Source of the DNA: Variovorax paradoxus
GTDB lineage: Bacteria; Pseudomonadota; Gammaproteobacteria; Burkholderiales; Burkholderiaceae_C
DNA length: 64,000 bases
Assembly: GCF_029919115.1 (NCBI RefSeq)
Contig: NZ_CP123990.1
Location: forward strand, 4,552,501 to 4,616,500
Direction: 5' to 3'
In this document: positions 55,644 through 63,030 of the stretch, piece by piece
Position numbering within the stretch: the first letter of the stretch is position 1
Layout of the letters: every line of letters begins with the position of its first letter
Program-made: the position numbers and the translations under genes
The notes under the pieces: model-generated
Database searches by the model: none
The model's input: only the letters and a program-made list of their open reading frames with translations
Told to the model about the DNA's origin: nothing

Positions 55644-55735
55644 GGAACACCGCGGAACCGGCTTTGCCGGGCCGCTGGTGTTGCCCCCTGCAAGGGGGTT
55701 GGCGAAGCGACACGAAGTGCGCGAAGACTGGGGGT
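55644..55735 (+). repeat. 92-bp intergenic repeat, copy 1
   Basis: Starts GGAACACCGCGGAACCGG and ends GACTGGGGGT. It matches 57753-57844 at 90 of 92 positions in the same orientation. It holds two small hairpins, CCGGC-TTT-GCCGG and CCCCC-TGCAA-GGGGG. It stands between dctM and the UxaA gene. It looks like a Comamonadaceae intergenic element, from memory. Confidence 0.85.
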
Positions 55736-55747
55736 GTGCAACATTTC

Positions 55748-57142
55748 TTAGAAGAACATTTTGGGCAACCACAGTACCAATGAAGGCACATAGGTAATCA
55801 CGACCAATGCCAGCAGCAGCGGAATGAGCCACGGCAGGATGGCCATCGTCGTGCGCTCGAAGCTCAGCCCCGCCACGCGCGCCAGCACGAACAGCACCAT
55901 GCCCATCGGCGGATGCAGCAGGCCGATCATCAGGTTCAGCACCATCACCAGGCCGAAGTGAATCGGGTCGACACCCAGCTGCGTGGCAATCGGCAGCAGG
56001 ATGGGTACCAGAATGGTGATGGCGGCGGTGGGCTCCAGGAAGCAGCCAACGAACAGCATCAGCAGGTTGGCCAGCAGCAGGAACACCCAGGCTTCCTTGG
56101 TGAAGCCGAGCACCCAGCTGGCGATGTCGGTGGTCACGCCGGTTGCGGTGAGCATCCAGCCAAAGATGGAAGCAGCCGCCACGATGAACAGCACGGTCGA
56201 CGTGGTCTCGATGGTGTCGAGGCACACCTTGACAAACATCTTCCACGAGAGCGTCTTGTACCAGGCAAAGCCGAGAATCATGGCCCACACGCAGGCGGCA
56301 ATCGCGCCTTCAGTCGGGGTGAAGAGGCCCGTGCTCATGCCGCCGATCAGCAGCACCGGCGTCATGATAGGCAGCAGCGCCTCGAACTTGAAGATCTTGT
56401 CGAGCACGAAGAGCGATGCCAAGCCTGCAAACACCGTGAGCTGCGGCGGCGTGCCCAGCTTTGCCACCAGCAGCCAGATCAGAAGCGGCCAGGCGATCAC
56501 CACGGCCAGTTCGCACATGGCCTTGAAGAAACGCGTGCTCGAAAACTTGACGTCGCCGCCCCAGCCGTTGCGGTGGGCAAAGTAGGCGACCGTCAGCATC
56601 ATCAAGATGGCCAGCAGCGCGCCGGGCAAGATGCCCGCAAGGAACAGCGCCCCCACCGACACATTGGCCATCATCCCGTAGATCACGAACGGAAGGCTCG
56701 GCGGAATGATCGGACCCAGCGTGGCCGAGGCGGCAGTCACGCCTACGGCAAACTCGGTCGAATAGCCGTGCTCCTTCATGGCCTTGATCTCGATGGTGCC
56801 CAGGCCGGCCGCATCGGCAATGGCCGTGCCGCTCATGCCCGCGAAGATCACCGAACCAAGCACGTTCACATGGCCGAGGCCCCCCTTGAGCCAACCCACC
56901 AGCGCCAGCGCGAAGTTGTAGATGCGGGTGGTAATGCCCGCGTTGTTCATCAGGTTGCCGGCCAGGATGAAGAAAGGCACCGCCAGCAGCGGGAAGCTGT
57001 CGATCCCGCTCACCATGCGGTGGATGACCACGAACGGCGGCAGGCTGCCGCTCACCAGGATGTAGGCCAGCGACGCGCCGGCCATGGCCACGGCCACCGG
57101 AATGCCGCCCGCCATGAAGATCAGGAAAAATATTTTGAGCAT
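55748..57142 (-). CDS. dctM: TRAP transporter large permease DctM subunit
   Basis: 464 residues, 12-13 helices. MLKIFFLIFMAGGIPVAVAMA, PFFILAGNLMNNAGI, GLGHVNVLGSVIFAGMSGTAIADAAGLG, GPIIPPSLPFVIYGMMANVS and the C-terminal LMIGLLHPPMGMVLFVLARVAG are the DctM signature parts. It provides the ion-coupled transport channel. It lies 18 bases after dctQ, and the repeat separates it from the UxaA gene. Confidence 0.95.
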   Translation of the reverse strand: MLKIFFLIFMAGGIPVAVAMAGASLAYILVSGSLPPFVVIHRMVSGIDSFPLLAVPFFILAGNLMNNAGITTRIYNFALALVGWLKGGLGHVNVLGSVIFAGMSGTAIADAAGLGTIEIKAMKEHGYSTEFAVGVTAASATLGPIIPPSLPFVIYGMMANVSVGALFLAGILPGALLAILMMLTVAYFAHRNGWGGDVKFSSTRFFKAMCELAVVIAWPLLIWLLVAKLGTPPQLTVFAGLASLFVLDKIFKFEALLPIMTPVLLIGGMSTGLFTPTEGAIAACVWAMILGFAWYKTLSWKMFVKVCLDTIETTSTVLFIVAAASIFGWMLTATGVTTDIASWVLGFTKEAWVFLLLANLLMLFVGCFLEPTAAITILVPILLPIATQLGVDPIHFGLVMVLNLMIGLLHPPMGMVLFVLARVAGLSFERTTMAILPWLIPLLLALVVITYVPSLVLWLPKMFF

Positions 57143-57160
57143 GCAGTGTTCTCGTCGGGC

Positions 57161-57718
57161 TCAGTGGTCGGCCAGGGTGGATTCGGGGCGTTCGAGCACG
57201 CTGTAGCCGCGCTTCCAGTGAATGCGCGCCACCTGGACCGAACGCCAGGTCATCGCGATGAAGCCGAACAGGCACAGCGCGTAGACGATGTTCATCGGCG
57301 CATCGACGATGGTCATGCGCGTGTTGTTGCCGATCTTCAGCATCATTTGCACCGTCATGATCACGGCCGCAACGAAGAAGGCGGTGCGCAGCACATCGAC
57401 CGCGCGCGACACCCATCGGCCCATCGCAGCAGGCATGTGGCGATAGAAAAAGTCGACCTGGATCTGGTTGTTCTTCGCGACCCCCACGGCCGCGCCGATG
57501 AAGACCACGGCAATCAGCATGTAGCGCGCCACTTCTTCGGTCCACGCGGCCGAGTCGTTCATCACGTAGCGCGTGACGAACTGGTAGAACACCGTGAGTC
57601 CGAGCAGCCAGAAGATCGCAAGCGAGATCCAGCCTTCGGTGATGGTGGAGGAAAGGTCGACGGCCTCGTCTTCCGCATGGAAGTGGCCCTCGTCGTCAAT
57701 GATTTTTTGTTCGGTCAT
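57161..57718 (-). CDS. dctQ: TRAP transporter small permease DctQ subunit
   Basis: 185 residues from the ATG at 57716-57718; the in-frame stretch to 57802 is repeat sequence. Four helices and the DctQ pattern: AIFWLLGLTVFYQFVTRYVMN, AAWTEEVARYMLIAVVFIGAAVGVAKNNQIQVDFF. The cytosolic N-terminus of about 30 residues is acidic. Confidence 0.93.
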   Translation of the reverse strand: MTEQKIIDDEGHFHAEDEAVDLSSTITEGWISLAIFWLLGLTVFYQFVTRYVMNDSAAWTEEVARYMLIAVVFIGAAVGVAKNNQIQVDFFYRHMPAAMGRWVSRAVDVLRTAFFVAAVIMTVQMMLKIGNNTRMTIVDAPMNIVYALCLFGFIAMTWRSVQVARIHWKRGYSVLERPESTLADH

Positions 57719-57752
57719 GCCAAGTCTCGTGAAAGGGTGCGGGCCCATTCCA

Positions 57753-57844
57753 GGAACACCGCGGAACCGGCTTTGCCGGGCCGCTGGTGTTGCCCCCTGC
57801 AAGGGGGTGGGCGAAGCGACACGAAGTGCGCGCAGACTGGGGGT
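57753..57844 (+). repeat. 92-bp intergenic repeat, copy 2
   Basis: Direct copy of 55644-55735 with 90 of 92 identical bases; the two differences are TTGG/TGGG after the C/G hairpin and GCGAAG/GCGCAG near the end. It sits between dctQ and dctP, so the two copies bracket dctM-dctQ. Confidence 0.85.
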
Positions 57845-58843
57845 TTACTTGATTGCCGTGATGCGGTCGTAGTCCTGCTGGCGATAGCCGTGGTCCGTGG
57901 GCTTGGTGTTCTTCAGCACGGCTTCGCGGAACGCGGCCTTGTCCACCGTGATCACGTTGTTGCCCTTCTTCTTGAACTCTTCGACCAGGCGGGCTTCCGA
58001 AGCAATGATGTCGCGGCCTGTCTTTTCAGCGGCTTCCTGCATCACTTCGGTGAAGATCTTCTTCTCGTCTGCCGAGAGCTTGCCCCACAGCTGGCCGGAG
58101 GTCACCGTCAACAGCGAGTCGACGATGTGGCCCGTGAGCGAGATGTTCTTCTGCACCTCGAAGAACTTCTTGGCCTCGATGGTCGGCAGCGGGTTTTCCT
58201 GCGCATCGACCGTGTTGTTCTGCAGCGCCAGGTAAACCTCTGCAAAGGCAATGGGCGTGGCATTGGCGCCCAGCGCCTTGGGGAATGCCAGGTACGCGGG
58301 TGCATCGGGCACGCGGATCTTCAGGCCCTTCATGTCCTCCGGCTTGGTCACCGGCTTGGCTGCGCTCGACGTCACGTGGCGCGCGCCGTAGTAGTTGAGC
58401 GCCGTGATGTGGTTGCCGCTCTTTTCGTCATAGCCCTTGGCAAGCTCCTGGAACACGTCGCTCTTGGCGTACTTCAGCAGATGCTCCGCGTCGCGGAAGA
58501 TGAACGGAAAGTAGGTAACGGCCAGCGGCTTGTACGTGTTGCCTGCAAAGCTCGCGCCCGTCAGCACAATGTCGACCGTGCCGAGCGTCATGCCCTGGTT
58601 GATGTCCGCTTCCTTGCCAAGGCTCGATGCGGGAAACACCTGGATGTCGTACTTGCCGTTGGTGCGCTTCTTGATCTCTTCGGCCGCCCACACGGAATAC
58701 TTGTGGAACGGCTCCGAGGTTTCGTACACGTGGGCCCACTTGAGCTTGGTCTGCGCACCGGCCATGCCGGCGGTGCCCAGCGCGGTGGCTGCCAGGGCGC
58801 AGGCGGCGACGGCTTTCAGGGTGTTGCGTTTGCTGCTGTTCAT
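57845..58843 (-). CDS. dctP: TRAP transporter substrate-binding protein DctP
   Basis: 332 residues with a signal peptide: KRNTLKAVAACALAATALG, cleavage after AGA near residue 30. Mature part: WAHVYETSEPFHKYSVWAAEE, QVFPASSLGKEADINQGMTLG, and the substrate arginine region MKGLKIRVPDAPAYLAFPKALGA followed by PIAFAEVYLALQNNTVDAQENP. Typical of sugar-acid/keto-acid DctP proteins. It is the first transporter gene after the regulator. Confidence 0.95.
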   Translation of the reverse strand: MNSSKRNTLKAVAACALAATALGTAGMAGAQTKLKWAHVYETSEPFHKYSVWAAEEIKKRTNGKYDIQVFPASSLGKEADINQGMTLGTVDIVLTGASFAGNTYKPLAVTYFPFIFRDAEHLLKYAKSDVFQELAKGYDEKSGNHITALNYYGARHVTSSAAKPVTKPEDMKGLKIRVPDAPAYLAFPKALGANATPIAFAEVYLALQNNTVDAQENPLPTIEAKKFFEVQKNISLTGHIVDSLLTVTSGQLWGKLSADEKKIFTEVMQEAAEKTGRDIIASEARLVEEFKKKGNNVITVDKAAFREAVLKNTKPTDHGYRQQDYDRITAIK

Positions 58844-58890
58844 CGGGTTGTCTCCGTTTTAGTGGCTGAAAGAAAAATGCTGCTGGCGAT

Positions 58891-59598
58891 TCAGGAAGTT
58901 TTTGCGCGGCGCCAGCTCGCGCTGAATCTCTGGTGCGAGTTGTCCATGTGGATGTGCATTGCGGCGCGCGCGCCCTCGGCGTCGTGCGCGGCCACTGCGT
59001 CGCGGATGGCCTCGTGCTCGGCAATGGCAGAGCGCCAGGAGGGCACCGTCTCGAAGTAGCCGCCCAGGCGCGTAAAGATGGGCCCATTGCGCGAATCCCA
59101 GAAGCTCTGCACCGTTTCCACCAGCACGGCATTGCCGCTGGCCGAGACGATGGCCACGTGGAACGCGCGGTCGCCGTCCAGCGGCAGCACGTCGCGGTCG
59201 GCAAGTTCGCGCATCAGCTCGATCGCGCGGCTCATGGCGTCGATGTCCTTGCGCTTGCCGACGGTGGCCGCAATGGCTGCCGTTTCGCCCTCGATCACCC
59301 GGCGCGCGCGAATCAACTCCAGCGGCCCCCATTCGGTGGGCGCCACAGGCTTGCTTGCGCGGTGCGACCGGTCGAGCACATACACGCCCGAGCCGGTTCG
59401 AACCTCGACCCAGCCCTCGACCTCGAGCGCGATCAGCGCCTCGCGCACCGAAGGCCGGCTCACGCCGAGCTGCTTGGCCAGGTCGCGTTCGGCAGGCAGC
59501 CGTGCGCCGACCGCGAATTCGCCCTGGCCGATCAGCCCGCGGAGCTGGTCGGCAATCTGGCGGTACAAGCGCTGGGGTTCGACGGTCTGTAGCGGCAC
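58891..59598 (-). CDS. FadR/GntR-family transcriptional regulator (UxuR-like)
   Basis: 235 residues with a GTG start. Winged helix at 10-75: LYRQIADQLRGLIGQGEFAVGARLPAERDLAKQLGVSRPSVREAL. The FCD domain follows, with LIRARRVIEGETAAIAA, FHVAIVSASGNAVL and EHEAIRDAVAAHDAEGARAAMHIHM, including the metal-binding His and Asp. FadR-type repressors of sugar-acid genes usually respond to the acid or its keto product. A palindrome at 59615-59632 next to the gene may be its operator. Confidence 0.9.
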   Translation of the reverse strand: MPLQTVEPQRLYRQIADQLRGLIGQGEFAVGARLPAERDLAKQLGVSRPSVREALIALEVEGWVEVRTGSGVYVLDRSHRASKPVAPTEWGPLELIRARRVIEGETAAIAATVGKRKDIDAMSRAIELMRELADRDVLPLDGDRAFHVAIVSASGNAVLVETVQSFWDSRNGPIFTRLGGYFETVPSWRSAIAEHEAIRDAVAAHDAEGARAAMHIHMDNSHQRFSASWRRAKTS

Positions 59599-59614
59599 GG
59601 ATGGTTGTTAAGGG

Positions 59615-59632
59615 TTGTCCTGAATTGGACAA
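59615..59632. promoter_or_regulatory. Palindromic operator candidate for the FadR-type regulator
   Basis: TTGTCC-TGAATT-GGACAA: 6-base arms form a perfect inverted repeat with a 6-base centre. It lies 16 bases before the regulator's GTG and 93 bases before the divergent SDR start, so it could control both operons. The TTGTnnnnnnnnnnACAA pattern fits FadR-family sites. Confidence 0.6.
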
Positions 59633-59725
59633 GTGGTAAGGCCAATTCAGAATACGATCCGCACCGCGCCATTGCCATCAGGCCAAACCCTGAACGGCCG
59701 GTTCCCATCTTTCAAGGAGACATGC

Positions 59726-60460
59726 ATGAGACTCAAGGGCAAGACCGTGCTCGTGACGGCGGCCGGACAAGGCATTGGCCACGCGAGCGTGCTCGCCATG
59801 GCCGCCGAAGGGGCACAGGTCTGGGCGACCGACGTGAACGAGAAACTGCTCGAACGCTACGCCGGCGTGGCCAACGTCCGTACGGCCAGGCTCGACGTGC
59901 TCGACAAGGAAGCCATCGGCGCCTTCTTCAAGAGTCTTCCCGCGCTCGACGTTCTGTTCAACTGCGCGGGCGTGGTGCACAACGGCACCGCGCTCGAGGC
60001 CTCCGACAAGGACCTGGAGTTCGCGTTCAACCTGAATGTGCGCGCGCAGTTCTGGACCATCCAGGCAGCGCTGCCCGGCATGCTGGCCGCGGGGCGCGGC
60101 AGCATCATCAACATGGCAAGCGTGTGCTCGAGCATGAAGGGGCTGCCCAACCGGTTCGTCTATGGCACCACCAAGGCGGCGGTGCTCGGGCTTACCAAGA
60201 GCGTGGCGGCCGACTTTGTGGCGCGCGGCATCCGCTGCAACGCCGTGTGCCCAGGCACCGTCGACACACCCTCGCTCGGCGAGCGCATCAACGCCAACGA
60301 AGACCCGGATGCCGCGCGCAAGGCCTTCATTGCGCGGCAGCCCATGGGGCGGCTCGCGCAAGCCGAAGAAATCGCTCCTGTGGTCGTCTTCCTGGCCAGC
60401 GACGAATCGGTTTTTGCAACAGGCCAGGCCTTCACGGTAGACGGCGGCATCACCATATGA
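59726..60460 (+). CDS. SDR-family dehydrogenase, 2-keto-3-deoxy-L-fuconate dehydrogenase-like
   Basis: 244 residues from the ATG with AAGGAG upstream. Motifs: VLVTAAGQGIGHASVLAMA, ATDVNEKLLERY, DVLFNCAGVVHNGTALEAS, SIINMASVCSSMKGLPNRFVYGTTKAAVLGLT (catalytic Ser, Tyr, Lys) and VCPGTVDTPSLGERI. This resembles the KDF dehydrogenases of Xanthomonas and relatives, which oxidise C4 of a 2-keto-3-deoxy acid to the 2,4-diketo acid. It overlaps the next SDR by 3 bases. Confidence 0.85.
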   Translation: MRLKGKTVLVTAAGQGIGHASVLAMAAEGAQVWATDVNEKLLERYAGVANVRTARLDVLDKEAIGAFFKSLPALDVLFNCAGVVHNGTALEASDKDLEFAFNLNVRAQFWTIQAALPGMLAAGRGSIINMASVCSSMKGLPNRFVYGTTKAAVLGLTKSVAADFVARGIRCNAVCPGTVDTPSLGERINANEDPDAARKAFIARQPMGRLAQAEEIAPVVVFLASDESVFATGQAFTVDGGITI

Positions 60461-61203
60461 ACCAGCTCGACTTCGCCGGGCGCCATGCCGTGGTGACCGG
60501 CGGCGCGGCGGGGCTGGGCTACGGCATTGCCGAGCGGCTGATCGCATCGGGCGGCAGCGTCACCCTGTGGGACCGCGACGAGGCCGCGGCAGGCAAGGCC
60601 GCTGCTGCATTGGGGCCGAAGGCCTTTGCGGTCAAGGTCGATGTGGCGCAGCAGCCTTCGGTTGTGGCAGCCGTTGCGCAAACGCTGGCGCATTCGCAGC
60701 GCATCGACGCGCTGGTCAACAGCGCGGGCATCACCGGCCCCAACACCAAGCTCTGGGACTACCCGGCGGACGACTGGCGGCAGGTGATGGACGTCAACAT
60801 CAACGGCGTCTTCCTGTGCTGCCGCGAAGTGGTGGCGCAAATGCGCAAGCAGGGCTACGGCCGCATCGTCAACATTGCCTCCGTGGCAGGCAAGGAGGGC
60901 AACCCCAACGCCAGCGCCTACAGTGCGAGCAAGGCTGCCGTGATTGCGCTCACCAAGTCGCTGGGCAAGGAACTGGCCGACACCGGCATTCGCGTCAATT
61001 GCGTAACGCCCGCTGCAGTAAAGACCGCCATCTTCGACCAGATGACACCGGAGCACATCGCATTCATGCTCTCGAAAATTCCGATGGGCCGCTTCGGCAC
61101 GGTGCAAGAGGTGGCCGCGATGGTCGGCTGGCTTTGCACCGAAGATTGCTCGTTTTCCACCGGCGCCGTGTTCGATCTCTCCGGTGGCCGATCCACTTAC
61201 TAG
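60457..61203 (+). CDS. SDR-family oxidoreductase
   Basis: 248 residues from the ATG that overlaps the previous stop. HAVVTGGAAGLGYGIAERLI, TLWDRDEAAAGKAAAAL, DALVNSAGITGPNTKLWDYP, VNIASVAGKEGNPNASAYSASKAAVIALT, VNCVTPAAVKT. Similar to LRA5/4-dehydrogenases for 2-keto-3-deoxy-L-rhamnonate or to hexose/hexonate dehydrogenases. Two SDRs in a row may do two oxidations: sugar to lactone, and keto-deoxy acid to diketo acid. Confidence 0.82.
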   Translation: MNQLDFAGRHAVVTGGAAGLGYGIAERLIASGGSVTLWDRDEAAAGKAAAALGPKAFAVKVDVAQQPSVVAAVAQTLAHSQRIDALVNSAGITGPNTKLWDYPADDWRQVMDVNINGVFLCCREVVAQMRKQGYGRIVNIASVAGKEGNPNASAYSASKAAVIALTKSLGKELADTGIRVNCVTPAAVKTAIFDQMTPEHIAFMLSKIPMGRFGTVQEVAAMVGWLCTEDCSFSTGAVFDLSGGRSTY

Positions 61204-61246
61204 TCAGACAACCGTCTCCCCCCAAGATCCCCCAAGAAAGGACAAC

Positions 61247-62095
61247 ATGAAACTCGTTCGCTATGGCAACCCCGGCAAGGAAAAGCCCGGTCTCATCGAT
61301 GACGAAGGCCGCTTGCGCGACCTGAGCGCGGTGGTCAAGGACATCGGGCCCGAGCAACTCGGCGATGCCGCGATTGCCAAGCTGCGCAAGCAGAAGATCG
61401 ACAAGCTGCCGCTGGTCAAGGGCAAGCCCCGCTTCGGCAGCCCCGTGGCCAACGTCGGCAAGTTCATTGCCATTGGCCTCAACTACGCCGACCATGCGGC
61501 CGAGTCGGGCCTGCCGATTCCTGCCGAGCCGGTGGTCTTCATGAAGGCGACCAGCTGCATCCAGGGCCCGAACGATCCGGTCATGCTGCCCAAGAACTCG
61601 GTCAAGAGCGACTGGGAAGTGGAGCTTGGCGTGGTCATCGGCACGCGCGCGCGCTATGTCTCGCAAAAGGACGCGCTCAACTTCGTGGCGGGCTACTGCA
61701 CCATCAACGACGTGAGCGAGCGCGAGTTCCAGATCGAGCGCGGCGGCACCTGGGACAAGGGCAAGGGCTGCGACACCTTCGGCCCCATCGGCCCTTGGCT
61801 GGTAACGCGCGACGAAGTGCCCAACCCGCAAAAGCTGTCGATGTGGCTCGACCTCAACGGCAAGCGCATGCAGACCGGCAGCACCAAGACCATGATCTTC
61901 AGCATTGCCAAGATCGTGAGCTACCTGAGCCAGTTCATGACGCTCCTGCCCGGCGACGTCATCACCACCGGCACGCCGCCCGGCGTTGGCCTTGGCATGA
62001 AGCCGCCGCTGTACCTGAAGAAGGGCGACGTGATGACGCTGGGCATCGAAGGGCTCGGCGAGCAGCGCCAGGAAGTGATTCCGTTCAAGCTATAA
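61247..62095 (+). CDS. Fumarylacetoacetate hydrolase-family protein (2,4-diketo-3-deoxy-sugar-acid hydrolase-like)
   Basis: 282 residues from the ATG with AAAGGA upstream. FAH fold: IAIGLNYADHAAESGLPIPAEPVVFMKATSCIQGPNDPVM, then the metal-binding DWEVELGVVIG, FVAGYCTINDVSEREFQ, and TGTPPGVGLGMKPPLYLKKGDVM. Members include ureidoglycolate lyase and the hydrolase (LRA6 type) that splits 2,4-diketo-3-deoxy acids to pyruvate plus lactate. The latter fits the two SDRs upstream. A strong terminator follows. Confidence 0.87.
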   Translation: MKLVRYGNPGKEKPGLIDDEGRLRDLSAVVKDIGPEQLGDAAIAKLRKQKIDKLPLVKGKPRFGSPVANVGKFIAIGLNYADHAAESGLPIPAEPVVFMKATSCIQGPNDPVMLPKNSVKSDWEVELGVVIGTRARYVSQKDALNFVAGYCTINDVSEREFQIERGGTWDKGKGCDTFGPIGPWLVTRDEVPNPQKLSMWLDLNGKRMQTGSTKTMIFSIAKIVSYLSQFMTLLPGDVITTGTPPGVGLGMKPPLYLKKGDVMTLGIEGLGEQRQEVIPFKL

Positions 62096-62114
62096 GCGGC
62101 AAGCGAACAGCCAC

Positions 62115-62149
62115 AAACGGCGCGGCGGGCAATTCCCGGCGCGCCGTTT
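62115..62149 (+). terminator. Rho-independent terminator after the SDR-SDR-FAH operon
   Basis: The arms AAACGGCGCG and CGCGCCGTTT pair perfectly, continue after one mismatch for four more pairs, and are followed by TTTCTCTTT. It starts 20 bases after the FAH-family stop codon. Confidence 0.88.
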
Positions 62150-62172
62150 CTCTTTGTGAAGTCGCCGTTTTA

Positions 62173-62194
62173 AATGTCCCATTGACAGAACATT
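62173..62194. promoter_or_regulatory. Inverted repeat and TTGACA box before the HutC-type regulator
   Basis: AATGT and ACATT flank a 12-base centre that contains a consensus -35 hexamer TTGACA at 62182-62187. The -10 17 bases on (AAACAT) is weak. This could be the regulator's own operator and promoter. Confidence 0.35.
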
Positions 62195-62217
62195 GAAACT
62201 GCAAAAACATCAAAGGC

Positions 62218-63009
62218 ATGTCGCAAATGCCTTTGCCGAAGTACCACCAGATCTATCTGGTCCTGCGTGAGCAGTTGCACGAAGGGCGTTTTGCGGAGGG
62301 GCTGCCCGGTGAACTCGCGCTCATGGCGCAGTTCGGCGTGGCGCGCGTCACGGTGCGCCGCGCGCTCGAACAGCTCTCCTCCGAAGGGCTGATCGCACGC
62401 AACCCCGGCCGCCGCACGCGCGCACTGCCGCCGCCAGGGGCGGGCGACCCTTCCGGCACCACGAGCCTTGAGCGCGCCAACCTGCGCGGCCTGCTCGAGA
62501 ACCTCGTCACCATGGGCCTGCACACCTCCGTGAAGGTGATCGAGGTGGCGACGATCACGGCCTCCACCCAGGTGGCCGAGGCGCTGCAGCTGCAGCTGGG
62601 CGATGCCGTGCAAAAGGCGGTGCGCGTGCGCTCCACCAAGGAGGGGCCGCTCTCCCACATCACCACCTACGTGCCCGACACCATCGCGCGCCGCTTCGGC
62701 CGCCGCGAGCTGTCGAAGAAGCCGATCCTCGTGCTGCTGGAGGAGTCGGGCGTGAAGGTGGGCCGCGCTCACCAGACGATCTCGGCGCGCCTGGCAGACA
62801 ACGTGCTTGCGCAGCACTTGGACGTGTCGGTCGGCTCGGCCCTGCTCGCGGTGCGCCGCCTCATCTACGACGAAGACGAGCGGCCCGTGCAGTGGCTGCA
62901 CGGCCTCTACCGCCCCGACCGCTACACCTACGAGATGCAGCTCTCCCGCGTGGGCAGCATCGACGCGAAGGTGTGGGTCAGCAAAGACGTGTCAGCCAAG
63001 TTCAACTGA
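62218..63009 (+). CDS. GntR-family regulator of the HutC type (UTRA domain)
   Basis: 263 residues. Winged helix: YHQIYLVLREQLHEGRFAEGLPGELALMAQFGVARVTVRRALEQLSSEGLIAR. The UTRA effector domain runs from about residue 95: VKVIEVATITASTQVAEALQL, LSHITTYVPDTIARRF, and the C-terminal RRLIYDEDERPVQWLHGLYRPDRYTYEM. It sits 21 bases before an ABC substrate-binding protein gene and likely controls that uptake operon. Effector unknown. Confidence 0.9.
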   Translation: MSQMPLPKYHQIYLVLREQLHEGRFAEGLPGELALMAQFGVARVTVRRALEQLSSEGLIARNPGRRTRALPPPGAGDPSGTTSLERANLRGLLENLVTMGLHTSVKVIEVATITASTQVAEALQLQLGDAVQKAVRVRSTKEGPLSHITTYVPDTIARRFGRRELSKKPILVLLEESGVKVGRAHQTISARLADNVLAQHLDVSVGSALLAVRRLIYDEDERPVQWLHGLYRPDRYTYEMQLSRVGSIDAKVWVSKDVSAKFN

Positions 63010-63030
63010 AGAGAAAAAGGAAAGCCCACC

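Noticed and set aside
55629..56288. Upstream extension of the UxaA-family frame
   Set aside because: It runs through the 92-bp repeat and dctM in another frame; the ATG at 55626-55628 has a good RBS and family-like start.
55913..59059. 1048-codon plus-strand open frame across dctM, dctQ and dctP
   Set aside because: It is the mirror of three well-defined TRAP genes; composition (His, Arg, Gln) is that of an antisense shadow.
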